Below are positions 27,112-35,332 of a DNA stretch of 64,000 nt, one piece after another. The stretch is from Gammaproteobacteria bacterium. GTDB lineage: Bacteria; Pseudomonadota; Gammaproteobacteria; Ga0077536. The DNA lies in NCBI GenBank assembly GCA_016209015.1, contig JACQWY010000017.1, positions 1 through 64,000 of the forward strand, written 5' to 3'. Positions within the stretch are counted from its first letter, which is position 1. Each line of letters opens with the position of its first letter. Below the pieces are notes generated by a model that was given only the letters and a program-made list of their open reading frames with translations, searched no databases and was not told the origin of the DNA. The position numbers were made by a program, and so were the translations under genes.

Positions 27112-28596
27112 ATGTTCGAATCGGCCGAGTTGGGCCATCAGATCGACAAAGCGACGTACAAGGCCGAAGTGCCGCAGTTGCGCGCCGCATTGCTCGAGGC
27201 ACAGTACGAGCTGCGCGAGCGCGGCAAGTTTCCGGTGATCGTCCTCGTCAGCGGCCAGGACGGCGCCGGCAAGGGCGAGACGATCAACGTCCTCTACGAG
27301 TGGATGGATCCGCGCTTCCTCTCGACGCTTGCGTTCTCGGAGCCGACGGACGAGGAGCGCGACCGTCCCTTCATGTGGCGCTACTGGCGCGCGCTGCCGC
27401 CGCGCGGCCGCATCGGCATGTTCGCCGGGTCCTGGTATTCGAGCCCGATCCACGACGTGATCGAAGGCAGCATCGGCCGCGCCGAGCTCGACCAGCGCAT
27501 CGACCAGATCAACCGCTTCGAAGGCATGCTCGTCAACGAGGGCGCGCTCGTTCTGAAATTCTGGTTCCACCTGACGAAGGAAGCGCAGCGCGCGCGGCTG
27601 CGCCAGCTCGAGAAGGATCCGCACACGGCATGGCGTGTGACGAAGTGGAACTGGGATCGCCTGAAGACCTACGACAAGCTCCAGGACGCCGCGGGGCACA
27701 TCCTGCGCATGACGAACACGCCGTGGTCGCCGTGGATCGTCGTCGAGGGCACGGACGACCGCTACCGCTATCTCACGGTCGGCAAGATGCTGCTGGAAGC
27801 GCTGCGCACGCGATTCGGCGCGACGACGACGCAGGCCACGCCCGTCGCACCGCCGATGCGGCCGAACATCGACGGCCGTGACGTGATCTCCGAGCTCGAT
27901 CTCGCGCAGCGCATCGAGAGCAAGCGCTACAAGGCGGAGCTCGCACGCTGGCAGGGCAGGCTCTCCGAACTCGTGCGCCATCCGCGGTTCAAGAAGCGCT
28001 CGCTCATTTGCGTCTTCGAGGGGGCGGATGCCGCGGGCAAGGGCGGCAGCATCCGGCGCATCGCGCAGTCGCTCGACGCGCGGCAGTTCCAGATCGTGCC
28101 CGTCGCGGCGCCGACGGAAGAAGAGCGCGCGCAGCCCTATCTGTGGCGGTTCTGGCGGCACGTGCCGCGGCGCGGCCGCGTGGCGATCTTCGATCGCTCC
28201 TGGTACGGGCGCGTGCTCGTCGAACGCGTGGAAGGCTTCTGTGCCGAGGCGGACTGGCTGCGGGCCTATTCCGAGATCAACGATTTCGAGCACGAGCTCG
28301 CCCAGTCGGGCGCGGTGGTCGTGAAATTCTGGCTGCAGATCAGTCGCGAGGAGCAGTTGCGGCGCTTCAAGGAACGCGAGGACGTCGAGTTCAAGCGTTT
28401 CAAGATCACCGAGGAGGACTGGCGCAACCGCAAGAAGTGGGACGCCTATCATCGCGCCGTGTGCGACATGGTCGAGCGCACGAGCACGGGGCTCGCGCCC
28501 TGGACGCTCGTCGAGGCGAACGACAAGAACCACGCGCGCGTGAAGGTGCTGAGGACGGTGTGCGAGCGGCTCGAGGCCGTATTGAAGAAGAGTTGA
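27112..28596 (+). CDS. pap: Polyphosphate:AMP phosphotransferase (two PPK2 domains)
   Basis: A 494-residue protein made of two PPK2 domains in tandem. Each has its own Walker A: SGQDGAGKGET at 47-57 and GADAAGKGGS at 304-313, each followed by a lid-like RPFMWRYWRALP or QPYLWRFWRHVP segment and a FDRSWYGRVL or FAGSWYSSPI block. Two-domain PPK2 enzymes phosphorylate AMP to ADP from polyphosphate. The first domain has the less conserved FAGSWY in place of FDRSWY, in line with the usual rule that the C-terminal domain is the active one. AGGGGAG precedes ATG. Placed 53 bases after ackA, it could supply ADP for acetate kinase. Confidence 0.92.
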   Translation: MFESAELGHQIDKATYKAEVPQLRAALLEAQYELRERGKFPVIVLVSGQDGAGKGETINVLYEWMDPRFLSTLAFSEPTDEERDRPFMWRYWRALPPRGRIGMFAGSWYSSPIHDVIEGSIGRAELDQRIDQINRFEGMLVNEGALVLKFWFHLTKEAQRARLRQLEKDPHTAWRVTKWNWDRLKTYDKLQDAAGHILRMTNTPWSPWIVVEGTDDRYRYLTVGKMLLEALRTRFGATTTQATPVAPPMRPNIDGRDVISELDLAQRIESKRYKAELARWQGRLSELVRHPRFKKRSLICVFEGADAAGKGGSIRRIAQSLDARQFQIVPVAAPTEEERAQPYLWRFWRHVPRRGRVAIFDRSWYGRVLVERVEGFCAEADWLRAYSEINDFEHELAQSGAVVVKFWLQISREEQLRRFKEREDVEFKRFKITEEDWRNRKKWDAYHRAVCDMVERTSTGLAPWTLVEANDKNHARVKVLRTVCERLEAVLKKS

Positions 28597-28634
28597 GCCG
28601 GGCGGACGTTCGCCTCGATCAGTCGGAGACAGCC

Positions 28635-29021
28635 ATGAAGATTGCCATCGCGGTCAAGGACGATTTCACCACCGTGAGCGGGCACGCCGGCAAGGCCGTG
28701 TCGTGGCTCGTCTACGATTGCATCCCGGAGCAGACGATACCGGCGCCGCAGAAGATCGTGCTTCGCCCCGAGCAGGTCATGCATCACTTCGAGGACGAGG
28801 GTCCGCATCCGCTCGACGGCGTCGAGATCGTGATCGCGGGGAGTGCCGGCGACGGGTTCGTGCGCCACATGCAGGCACGCGGGGCGGAGGTGTTGCTCAC
28901 GGGAGAGCTGGAGCCCGCCGCCGCGTTGAAGAAGATCCTGCGCGGGGAAGCGCTTGCCGCGCAGCGCTTCGACGTCACGACCACGCTCTGCAGGCTGCGG
29001 GATCTGTTCTCGCGCTATTGA
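28635..29021 (+). CDS. NifX/NafY-like dinitrogenase cofactor-binding domain protein
   Basis: A 128-residue protein of the dinitrogenase iron-molybdenum cofactor family (RNase H-like fold), found in NifX, NafY and the C-terminus of NifB. It shows MKIAIAVKDDFTTVSGHAGK at the start, then VEIVIAGSAGDGFVRHM and ARGAEVLLTGELEPAAALKK. Members bind iron-sulfur or Fe-Mo clusters in nitrogenase assembly, but many stand-alone members occur where there is no nitrogenase, with unknown role. No nif genes are in the window. GGAG is upstream of ATG. It closes the energy cluster, 38 bases after the polyphosphate kinase, and is followed by a strong hairpin. Confidence 0.85.
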   Translation: MKIAIAVKDDFTTVSGHAGKAVSWLVYDCIPEQTIPAPQKIVLRPEQVMHHFEDEGPHPLDGVEIVIAGSAGDGFVRHMQARGAEVLLTGELEPAAALKKILRGEALAAQRFDVTTTLCRLRDLFSRY

Positions 29022-29024
29022 GGC

Positions 29025-29058
29025 GGACGCCCGCGGCCGCAACGCGGCGCGGGCGTCC
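29025..29058. terminator. Hairpin ending the energy cluster
   Basis: GGACGCCCGCG (29025-29035) pairs perfectly with CGCGGGCGTCC (29048-29058), 12-base loop. It begins four bases after the NifX-like stop and lies before the convergent VOC gene, so it may serve both strands. Confidence 0.55.
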
Positions 29059-29091
29059 CGGAAAGATGCGGGCCGGCAGCCCGCATCGTCG

Positions 29092-29457
29092 TCACATGTG
29101 GAAGAAGCAGAGCTTGTTGCCGTCGAGGTCGCGGCAATAGCCGCCGTAGAACGCATCGCCGCGCGGGCCGGCCGGACCTTCGTCCTTCGCGCCGAGCTCG
29201 ATGGCCTTCTTGTAGAGGGCGTCCACTTTCTCCTTGCTGCCGGCCGCGAGCGCGACCATCGCGCCGTTGCCCACCGTCGCGGGCTGGCCGTCGAAGGGCT
29301 TCATCAGCAGCAGCATGGGGGTGCCGGGGCCCGTGCCCCAGGCGATGAAGCGTTCCATTTCCATGACGCGTTTCGCGCCCATGCCGGCGAGCAGGGCATC
29401 GTAGAATTTCGCACCGCGCTCGAGGTCGTTCGTGCCGAGAGTGACGTAACCGATCAT
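29092..29457 (-). CDS. VOC family (glyoxalase/bleomycin resistance fold) protein
   Basis: A 121-residue single vicinal-oxygen-chelate domain: MIGYVTLGTNDLERGAKFYD at the start, ALLAGMGAKRVMEMERF, and the closing DAFYGGYCRDLDGNKLCFFH with DPDGN-like DLDGN. Such proteins act as metal-dependent lyases, dioxygenases or binding proteins; the ligand here is unknown. The start at 29457 has GGAGG directly upstream. It is followed by the convergent energy cluster and preceded by an HD phosphohydrolase gene on the same strand, 102 bases away. Confidence 0.85.
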   Translation of the reverse strand: MIGYVTLGTNDLERGAKFYDALLAGMGAKRVMEMERFIAWGTGPGTPMLLLMKPFDGQPATVGNGAMVALAAGSKEKVDALYKKAIELGAKDEGPAGPRGDAFYGGYCRDLDGNKLCFFHM

Positions 29458-29559
29458 TGAAGCCTCCGGAATGTTCTTCGTTGGTGTGTGGGGTGCTGCG
29501 CACGGGCTGCGCGGCACCGGGCGATTATGGCGGGATTCGCGGCGCGCCGCGACCGCCGC

Positions 29560-30090
29560 TCAGCTCCGTCGTGCGTACGCCGCGTCGAACAGCCGTTCGA
29601 GCGCGGCGTTCGTCCCGCGCAGCCCGTCGACGACGCGCTTCGCCCAGTCGTAGTACTCGTCCTTGCGCGAGGCCGGCCAGTCCGCCGGCGGCGAGGACGC
29701 GATGTCGCGCAGATTGCAGATCTTGTCGGCGAGCTTGACGAGCCTCGCTGCGTGCGTGGCATGCGGCGCGTGCTCGACCTGGCGCTCCTTGCGCTCGGCT
29801 TTCGGCAGGGATTTGTCGTCCGTGACTTCGAGGACGACGTCCGTGATCGCATCGCCGAATGTCGCGCGGAGCTCGGCCTCGGTCGTCGCCGTGTCCTCGA
29901 TCGTGTCATGGAGGAGCGCGGCGCAGATGACGACGGGATCGTCGATGCCCCCGTCGTTCGCGAGCAGGTGCGCGAGCGCGATCGGATGATTGATGTAGGG
30001 CGAGGCCTGGACGTCCTTGCGCCGCTGGTGGCGGTGTTTCTCGGCGGCGAAGGCGGCCGCGTGCAGGATGAGGCTGGCAGGATTTTCCAT
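29560..30090 (-). CDS. HD-domain phosphohydrolase, MESH1/SpoT hydrolase-like
   Basis: A 176-residue stand-alone HD hydrolase. It has the RelA/SpoT-type hydrolase layout: KHRHQRRKDVQASPYINHP with His35, the metal-binding pair His61-Asp62 in LLHDTIEDT, Glu65-Asp66, and later VKLADKICNLRD, which supplies the third metal aspartate. It lacks a synthetase or regulatory domain, as in MESH1-type small alarmone hydrolases, so (p)ppGpp or a related pyrophosphate is a likely substrate, unproven. The start at 30090 was chosen because the domain begins at MENPASLILHAAAFAAEKH; the upstream frame is noncoding-like. Confidence 0.85.
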   Translation of the reverse strand: MENPASLILHAAAFAAEKHRHQRRKDVQASPYINHPIALAHLLANDGGIDDPVVICAALLHDTIEDTATTEAELRATFGDAITDVVLEVTDDKSLPKAERKERQVEHAPHATHAARLVKLADKICNLRDIASSPPADWPASRKDEYYDWAKRVVDGLRGTNAALERLFDAAYARRS

Positions 30091-30157
30091 CGGTGCGTCC
30101 GGGCGGAAGTGGCCGGGAATTATCGCCCAATTCGCCGGGCCCCGATAACCGGGCTCG

Positions 30158-30883
30158 TCACGGCCGACGTGCCGCGAGCGCGGCGACGGCACCGGGACGG
30201 GCGGTCTCGACCTCGAAGCCGGCCGCGGACATCTCGGCGGCGACCCAGGCAAGCGGCAACCGGAGCTTCGTATAGCTGCTCTTGTGCAGCGTCCACGTCG
30301 CGCCGTCGCGCTCGTGGATCAGATCGTGGACGCGCACGCAGTCCGGCGCATATTCCAGGAAGCAGGTCATGATGCGAGCGGTGTCGGCACGAACCGGGAT
30401 GAAACGTTCCTCGCCGCCCAGTTCCGTCTCGAGTGTGCGCCACGTGAACACCGTGCGCGCCCCCGGTGCGAGGACGGCAGCGAGATCCCGGAAGAGCGAG
30501 CGCACCGTCTCGCGGCTCGGAAGATGCGTGAGCGTATCGCCCATGCACACCGCGATGCCGCACGCCAGCGGCACGTGTCGCGCGCAATCACGCAGGTCGC
30601 CGTGCACGATCGCGATCGGCAAGGTGCCGGAGGCGCGACGGAGGTCCTCGAGCAGGCGTGCGCTGCTGTCGAGCGCCGTGACGCGATAGCCGAGACGCGC
30701 GAGCGCTATCGATTGATAACCGGGCCCGCAGCCGAGATCGATCGCCGTCGCACCGTGGCCCGCGCCCACGCCGAGCGCTTGCAGCAGCGCCGACTCATCG
30801 CGCGTGCGTGCCTCGAAATCGCCGTGCATCCACACGTAGCGTGAAGCGAGCAAGGTCTCGTAGTGGGTCTCGACGTCGTTCAT
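30158..30883 (-). CDS. Class I SAM-dependent methyltransferase
   Basis: A 241-residue methyltransferase with the SAM-binding motif I AIDLGCGPGYQSIALARLGY (about 44-63), the acidic motif II ALDSS and IVHGDLRD as motif III. The rest, with HLPSRETVRSLFRDLAAVL and FTWRTLETELGGEERFIPV, is typical of small-molecule methyltransferases. The substrate is unknown. Two adjacent ATGs occur; the second (30883) has GAGGG at better spacing. The gene is the first of a minus-strand run with the HD hydrolase, 67 bases away, and is divergent from the DUF1329 gene. Confidence 0.82.
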   Translation of the reverse strand: MNDVETHYETLLASRYVWMHGDFEARTRDESALLQALGVGAGHGATAIDLGCGPGYQSIALARLGYRVTALDSSARLLEDLRRASGTLPIAIVHGDLRDCARHVPLACGIAVCMGDTLTHLPSRETVRSLFRDLAAVLAPGARTVFTWRTLETELGGEERFIPVRADTARIMTCFLEYAPDCVRVHDLIHERDGATWTLHKSSYTKLRLPLAWVAAEMSAAGFEVETARPGAVAALAARRP

Positions 30884-31026
30884 CATCGTCCCTCGTGCGA
30901 TCCGAAGCGGCACTCGCGGCTCATGATGGCGGCGGATCGCGTGGCGCATCGCAACATCCAAACGGTTCAAAAAATTTTCGCGTCACACCGCGATTTCGAT
31001 ACGTCACGGCAAGAAAGTAATTCGCG

Positions 31027-31055
31027 TTGACACGTATTTTTCACGGTGCTAGTTT
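31027..31055 (+). promoter_or_regulatory. Sigma-70-like promoter of the DUF1329 gene
   Basis: A perfect TTGACA (31027-31032) and TAGTTT (31050-31055) with 17 bases between lie in a stretch far richer in A+T than its surroundings (30965-31095). The start codon is 300 bases downstream, giving a long leader in which I see no known riboswitch. The stretch 30884-31359 holds no other gene. Confidence 0.5.
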
Positions 31056-31359
31056 TCCCGCACAGCACGGACATTGATCAAAAAAAACAATACGTGCACG
31101 GGAGGAGCGACCCCCATTAAGACCTGACGCCGCGTGTGTCCGTTTCACGTTCGGAACGCGCATCCTGAGAGGCATTCATTGTCTCCGGCGCAGGCATTAA
31201 CCATTCTGGTCGACGTTGATCGTAGCGTCCCGGAATCATCCTTTCGACTCGGGAAATCGAGTTCGCTCCCCCGCGATCGGAATTCAGAATTGCACGGAGG
31301 GCTCCGTGCCGCGCATGCGACCGATGATCTGTCACAACGAAAGAAGAGGGTGTATCCGT

Positions 31360-32736
31360 ATGAAGAAAACTATCCAGTATGGCGCGCTCGCGCTGTTCTG
31401 CGCGCAGCCGTTTGCGGCAGGCGCATTCGAAGAGAGCGACTACCTGAGCTGGTTCAAGGCCAATCAGGACGCCAAGCCGCAGTTCGTCGATGGAGACACC
31501 ATCACGTTCGACAAAGCCGAGCTCGTCAAGCCGTTCATTCCGGCCGAGTACCAGAGCGAGCTCGTCTACCAGGGCATGGAGATGAAGATCAAGGACGCGG
31601 GTGACATCTCGCCGCCCGAGGTCTACAAGGTTGCCACCGAGAAGTTCAAGGGTCAGGCGAAGATCGCGGCCGACGGCGCGCTCGAGAACTACACCGCGGG
31701 CCGTCCGTTCGATCCGGCCGAGTTCAAGCCCGGCAAGGAAGACGGCCAGAAGATGGTGTGGAACTGGAACTTCCGCTGGCAGAACGCGGGTCTCCGCGTC
31801 GGTGAAGTGCACTGGGTGTGGGTCCGCAAGGGCGGCGATCACAACGGTCACGAAATCATGAGTGAAGGCGGCGGCAAGTACAAATCCTTCTACACCGGCG
31901 GCGGCTCCTTCGAGCGCGTGCTCACCGGCCCCTATCAGCGCGTGATGTTCTCGCACCGTTCGGACCTCGAAGCGACGAACTACAAGATGAACAACGGCGA
32001 AGGCTTCGCGAAGGACACCGAGTTCCGCGAATACACCGGCTTCACCTCCCCGTTCGACATCGCGGGTACGGCGTTCCTCATCTTGCGCTACGACGATCCG
32101 CGCAAGACCGACGACTCCTGGGCGTACATCCCCTCGCTGCGTCGCGTGCGTCGTATCTCGGTGGAAGTGAAATCCGACTCGCTGCTCGGCACGGACCACA
32201 CGCTGGAGGATTTCTACTGCTTCAACGGCCGCCCGCTCGAGCACGACTGGGAATACGTCGGCTCGACGAACATCCTGGCGGTCGCCCGCTCGCGCAACAC
32301 GCACACGATCTACGGCGGCCCGAACGGCTGGGTGCCGGTCAACGACGACTGGGCGCTGCGCAAGACCGACGTGCTGAAACAGATCCCGAAGCGTTCGAAC
32401 CATCCGTACGCGTTCAAGTACCTGCACATCGACCGCGATTCGGGTGAGTGCTACTTCGCAAATGCGTTCGACAAGGGCGGCAAGCTGTGGAAGGTGTGGC
32501 AGCTCTCCAAGGCCCTCACGGACGATCCGCAGTTCAAGGCTCAGGCGACCGCCTTCGACGGCGTGGAAACCCCGCCCGGCATGAAGGCGAGCTCGTTCCA
32601 GTCGATCAACGTGATCGACCTGCAGAACAACCGCGCGACACTCGTGCCCTGCCGCGGCATCGGCAATCCGACGCCCCAGCTCGAAGTCGTCAAGCGTATT
32701 CTCGACGTGAACTACCTCACTGAGGGCCGTCGTTAA
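31360..32736 (+). CDS. DUF1329 family exported protein
   Basis: A 458-residue protein with a signal peptide (MKKTIQYGALALFCAQPFAAGA, cleavage near 22) and a DUF1329 body: repeated aromatic-rich strands such as WNWNFRWQNAGLRVGEVHWV, FTSPFDIAGTAFLILRYDDP, WAYIPSLRRVRRIS and YGGPNGWVPVNDDWAL. DUF1329 proteins have a LolA/LolB-like fold and in pseudomonads and relatives are linked to hydrophobic compound uptake or outer membrane lipid traffic, usually beside DUF1302 proteins and RND pumps; none is adjacent here. GAGGG stands 9 bases before ATG. Own promoter and strong terminator make it a single-gene unit, and its use of AAG, GAC and GGC/GGT codons suggests high expression. Confidence 0.9.
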   Translation: MKKTIQYGALALFCAQPFAAGAFEESDYLSWFKANQDAKPQFVDGDTITFDKAELVKPFIPAEYQSELVYQGMEMKIKDAGDISPPEVYKVATEKFKGQAKIAADGALENYTAGRPFDPAEFKPGKEDGQKMVWNWNFRWQNAGLRVGEVHWVWVRKGGDHNGHEIMSEGGGKYKSFYTGGGSFERVLTGPYQRVMFSHRSDLEATNYKMNNGEGFAKDTEFREYTGFTSPFDIAGTAFLILRYDDPRKTDDSWAYIPSLRRVRRISVEVKSDSLLGTDHTLEDFYCFNGRPLEHDWEYVGSTNILAVARSRNTHTIYGGPNGWVPVNDDWALRKTDVLKQIPKRSNHPYAFKYLHIDRDSGECYFANAFDKGGKLWKVWQLSKALTDDPQFKAQATAFDGVETPPGMKASSFQSINVIDLQNNRATLVPCRGIGNPTPQLEVVKRILDVNYLTEGRR

Positions 32737-32797
32737 AAGATTGCTGCTCTAAGACAGCACGCTCCTCTCATCCTCTACTCCAAGAGGAAGAGAGCAT

Positions 32798-32824
32798 AAG
32801 GCCGCGCCAGCGGCCTTCTTTTTT
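32798..32824 (+). terminator. Rho-independent terminator of the DUF1329 gene
   Basis: AAGGCCGC (32798-32805) pairs with GCGGCCTT (32810-32817) around a GCCA tetraloop and is followed by CTTCTTTTTT. This is the clearest intrinsic terminator in the window. Confidence 0.92.
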
Positions 32825-33005
32825 GGTGCTTCTCCAGATTGCGGGGCCGGACGAGCGGCCCGTCCTCGCCGATTCTTGTCGCCTGCGCGAGGGCGACGAG
32901 CGGCAGATGCGCGCCGCGGTGCGCTGATCAACCGCCCCCGCAGTTCGGAGAAGAACCTCTTTTCGTGTGGGCCCGGCGCGCCGCCGGGGCTGCGAATGCG
33001 CTTGG

Positions 33006-33011
33006 TATACT
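33006..33011 (+). promoter_or_regulatory. -10 element directly at the carboxypeptidase start
   Basis: TATACT ends six bases before the ATG at 33018, so transcription would start at or within two bases of the start codon. No ribosome site is seen, which fits a leaderless mRNA. No good -35 box is visible. Confidence 0.45.
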
Positions 33012-33017
33012 GCGGGC

Positions 33018-34526
33018 ATGAACACGCCAGCGCGCAGCACTCCCGCTTATTCCGAACTGACGCAACGTCACACCCGGATGTACCGCTTCCGGCATCTCGC
33101 CGACATCGTGTCCTGGGATCGCAACGCGATGATGCCGCCGAAAGGCAACGCCGCACGCGCGGCCGCTGCAGCCGAGCTCGCCACGCTGATACACGGTCTC
33201 GCGACCGAGCCGTGTCTCGCCGCACTCCTGGAGGCGGCCGAAGGCGAGCCGCTCGACGATCTCGAACGCGCGAATCTGCGTGAGATGCGGCGCGCCTGGC
33301 GCGAGGCGAATGCGCTCCCCGAGTCGCTGGTGCAGCGGCGCACGCTCGTCTGTGCGGCCTGCGAGCATGCGTGGCGCGGACAACGCGCGGCGAACGACTG
33401 GCCCGGCTTCCTCGCGAACTTTCGCGACGTCGTGAACGTCGCGCGCGAGGAGGCGCGGCTCCTCGCCGAGTCGGGCGGGCTGTCGCGTTACGACGCGCTC
33501 ATGGATCGTTACGAGCCCGGCATGCGTACGACGGACGTGGACGCCCTGTTCGGCGAGCTGAAGCGTTCGTTACCGGAGCTCGTGCGGCGCGTGGCGGGCG
33601 TGCAGCGCGAACAGCGCGTGCTCGTGCCCCGGGGGCCGTTTCCCGTCGCCGCGCAGAAGGCGCTCGGCCTCGAGGTGATGGAGGTGCTCGGCTTCGACTT
33701 CGGCGCGGGACGGCTGGACGAGAGCGCGCATCCGTTCAGCGGCGGCGTGCCGGAGGACGTGCGGCTCACCACGCGCTATGCCGACGGCGATTTCGTGCAG
33801 AGCCTCATGGGCGTCGTCCACGAGACCGGCCACGCGCGCTACGAGCAGAATCTGCCGCGCGAGTGGCTCGGGCAGCCGCTCGGTCAGGCGCGATCCTACG
33901 GCATCCACGAGAGCATGAGCCTGTCCTTCGAGATGCAGCTCGCGCGGAGCCCCGCTTTCGTCGCACTGATCGCGCCGCGGATCGCCGCCCACTTCGGCGC
34001 CGATCCCGCGTTCGCGCACGAGAATCTCGCGAAGCTCCTCACCCGCGTCCAGCCCGGGCTCATCCGCGTCGCCGCGGACGAGGTCACCTACCCGCTGCAC
34101 GTCATACTGCGCTACGAGATCGAGCGGCCGCTCATCGAGGGCGAGATCGAGGCCGACGACGTGCCCGCGCTGTGGGACGAGAAGATGGCCGCGCTGCTCG
34201 GTCGCGACACGCGCGGCAATTACCGGGACGGCTGCCTGCAGGACGTGCACTGGTCGGACGGCGCGTTCGGTTACTTCCCGAGTTACACGCTCGGCGCGAT
34301 GTATGCGGCACAGTGGTTCGCCGCCATGCGGCGTGCGATCCCCGCGCTCGACGCGCGGATCGCCGAGGGCGATCTCGCGCCGGTGTTCGACTGGATGCAC
34401 GCGAACGTATGGTCGCAGGCGAGCCGCTGGGAGACGCCGGAGCTCGTCGTGCGCGCGAGCAGCGAAGCCTTGAATCCCGCGTACTTTCTCGGGCATCTCG
34501 AGCAGCGATATCTCGGCGCAGGCTGA
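33018..34526 (+). CDS. M32 family metallocarboxypeptidase
   Basis: A 502-residue zinc carboxypeptidase of the thermostable carboxypeptidase Taq family, which removes C-terminal amino acids from peptides in the cytoplasm. The zinc site is His268-Glu269-Thr-Gly-His272 (VVHETGHARYEQ), with the third ligand region GIHESMS (His297, Glu298). Other family blocks: SWDRNAMMPP near 29-38, TTRYADGDFVQSLMG and ADEVTYPLHVILRYEIE. Full length. The start was placed at 33018 where homology begins; a -10 like TATACT sits just upstream, so the mRNA may be leaderless. It is followed by a promoter and a separate proline-rich protein gene. Confidence 0.93.
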   Translation: MNTPARSTPAYSELTQRHTRMYRFRHLADIVSWDRNAMMPPKGNAARAAAAAELATLIHGLATEPCLAALLEAAEGEPLDDLERANLREMRRAWREANALPESLVQRRTLVCAACEHAWRGQRAANDWPGFLANFRDVVNVAREEARLLAESGGLSRYDALMDRYEPGMRTTDVDALFGELKRSLPELVRRVAGVQREQRVLVPRGPFPVAAQKALGLEVMEVLGFDFGAGRLDESAHPFSGGVPEDVRLTTRYADGDFVQSLMGVVHETGHARYEQNLPREWLGQPLGQARSYGIHESMSLSFEMQLARSPAFVALIAPRIAAHFGADPAFAHENLAKLLTRVQPGLIRVAADEVTYPLHVILRYEIERPLIEGEIEADDVPALWDEKMAALLGRDTRGNYRDGCLQDVHWSDGAFGYFPSYTLGAMYAAQWFAAMRRAIPALDARIAEGDLAPVFDWMHANVWSQASRWETPELVVRASSEALNPAYFLGHLEQRYLGAG

Positions 34527-34547
34527 GGCGGGACGCACGGCGACCGC

Positions 34548-34553
34548 TATAAT
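34548..34553 (+). promoter_or_regulatory. Consensus -10 element before the proline-rich protein gene
   Basis: A perfect TATAAT lies 29 bases before the ATG at 34582, with GAGAGGAGGAG between for ribosome binding. No convincing -35 box. Confidence 0.45.
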
Positions 34554-34581
34554 GCCGGAGCCGGCGAGAGGAGGAGTGCAC

Positions 34582-35226
34582 ATGGCGGGCGAAACCTACG
34601 ACATCGTGTATGCGGGCAGGATCGCGGAAGGCACCGACGCTGCGCAGGTGCAGGCGAACGTCGCGAAGCTCTTCAAGACCGAGCCGGCGAAAGTGCAGCA
34701 CCTGTTCACGGGACAACGCGTCTTCGTGAAGAAGGGCGTCGACGACGCGACCGCGCGCCAGTACGTCGCGGCATTCGGCAAGGCCGGCGCGCTCGCGGAG
34801 ATCGTGCCCGCCGCCGTGCCGCCACCGGCACCGGCGGCGATCACACCCGCGCTGCGGGAGCCCGCTGCCGCGCCTGCGCCGAATCCCCTGCCTGCCCAGA
34901 CCCCCGGCGCCCCGCCGCGCGCGAGCGGCCCCGCCGCGCCGCCACCCGCGGCGCTGCGCGGGACGCCGGCGGCGATTCCCGAATACACGGTCGCTGAGCC
35001 GGGCGTCGTCCTCGTCGAAGCCGTACCCGTCGCACCGACGCAGATCGACACCGCGCACCTGAGCCTCGCCGAAGTCGGTGCCGATCTCGGCGAGCCGTCC
35101 GCCGTGACCGTGCCGCAGTACGATCTCAGCGCGCTCACGCTCGACCCGCCGGGCGTGCTGCTCGTCGACGCGCAGCCGGTGCCGCCGGCGCGCATCGACA
35201 TCAGCGGCTTGAGCCTCGCGGACTGA
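34582..35226 (+). CDS. Protein with small N-terminal domain and proline-rich repeated tail
   Basis: A 214-residue protein. The first 75 residues (YDIVYAGRIAEGTDAAQVQA then LFKTEPAKVQHLFTGQRVFV) form a small domain seen at the N-terminus of various proteobacterial proteins, where it precedes membrane or other domains. A linker rich in proline and alanine (80-135) follows. The tail contains two similar units, EPGVVLVEAVPVAPTQIDTA and PPGVLLVDAQPVPPARIDIS, each ending LSLAD or LSLAE. No signal peptide or membrane segment is present, so it is probably cytoplasmic. Function unknown. GAGGAGG precedes ATG. It is followed by a hybrid kinase 106 bases on. Confidence 0.7.
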   Translation: MAGETYDIVYAGRIAEGTDAAQVQANVAKLFKTEPAKVQHLFTGQRVFVKKGVDDATARQYVAAFGKAGALAEIVPAAVPPPAPAAITPALREPAAAPAPNPLPAQTPGAPPRASGPAAPPPAALRGTPAAIPEYTVAEPGVVLVEAVPVAPTQIDTAHLSLAEVGADLGEPSAVTVPQYDLSALTLDPPGVLLVDAQPVPPARIDISGLSLAD

Positions 35227-35332
35227 TTCCGGAGGACGCATTCATTTCCCGGATCGCATGCCGATACGCTCGACGATCAGAACGCAATCCGCCGCGACAG
35301 GCGGCCCCGACAGAGAAAGGTAACCCCGCCCC

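Noticed and set aside
31056-31359. Riboswitch in the long DUF1329 leader
   Set aside because: No conserved core of a known class could be found by eye.
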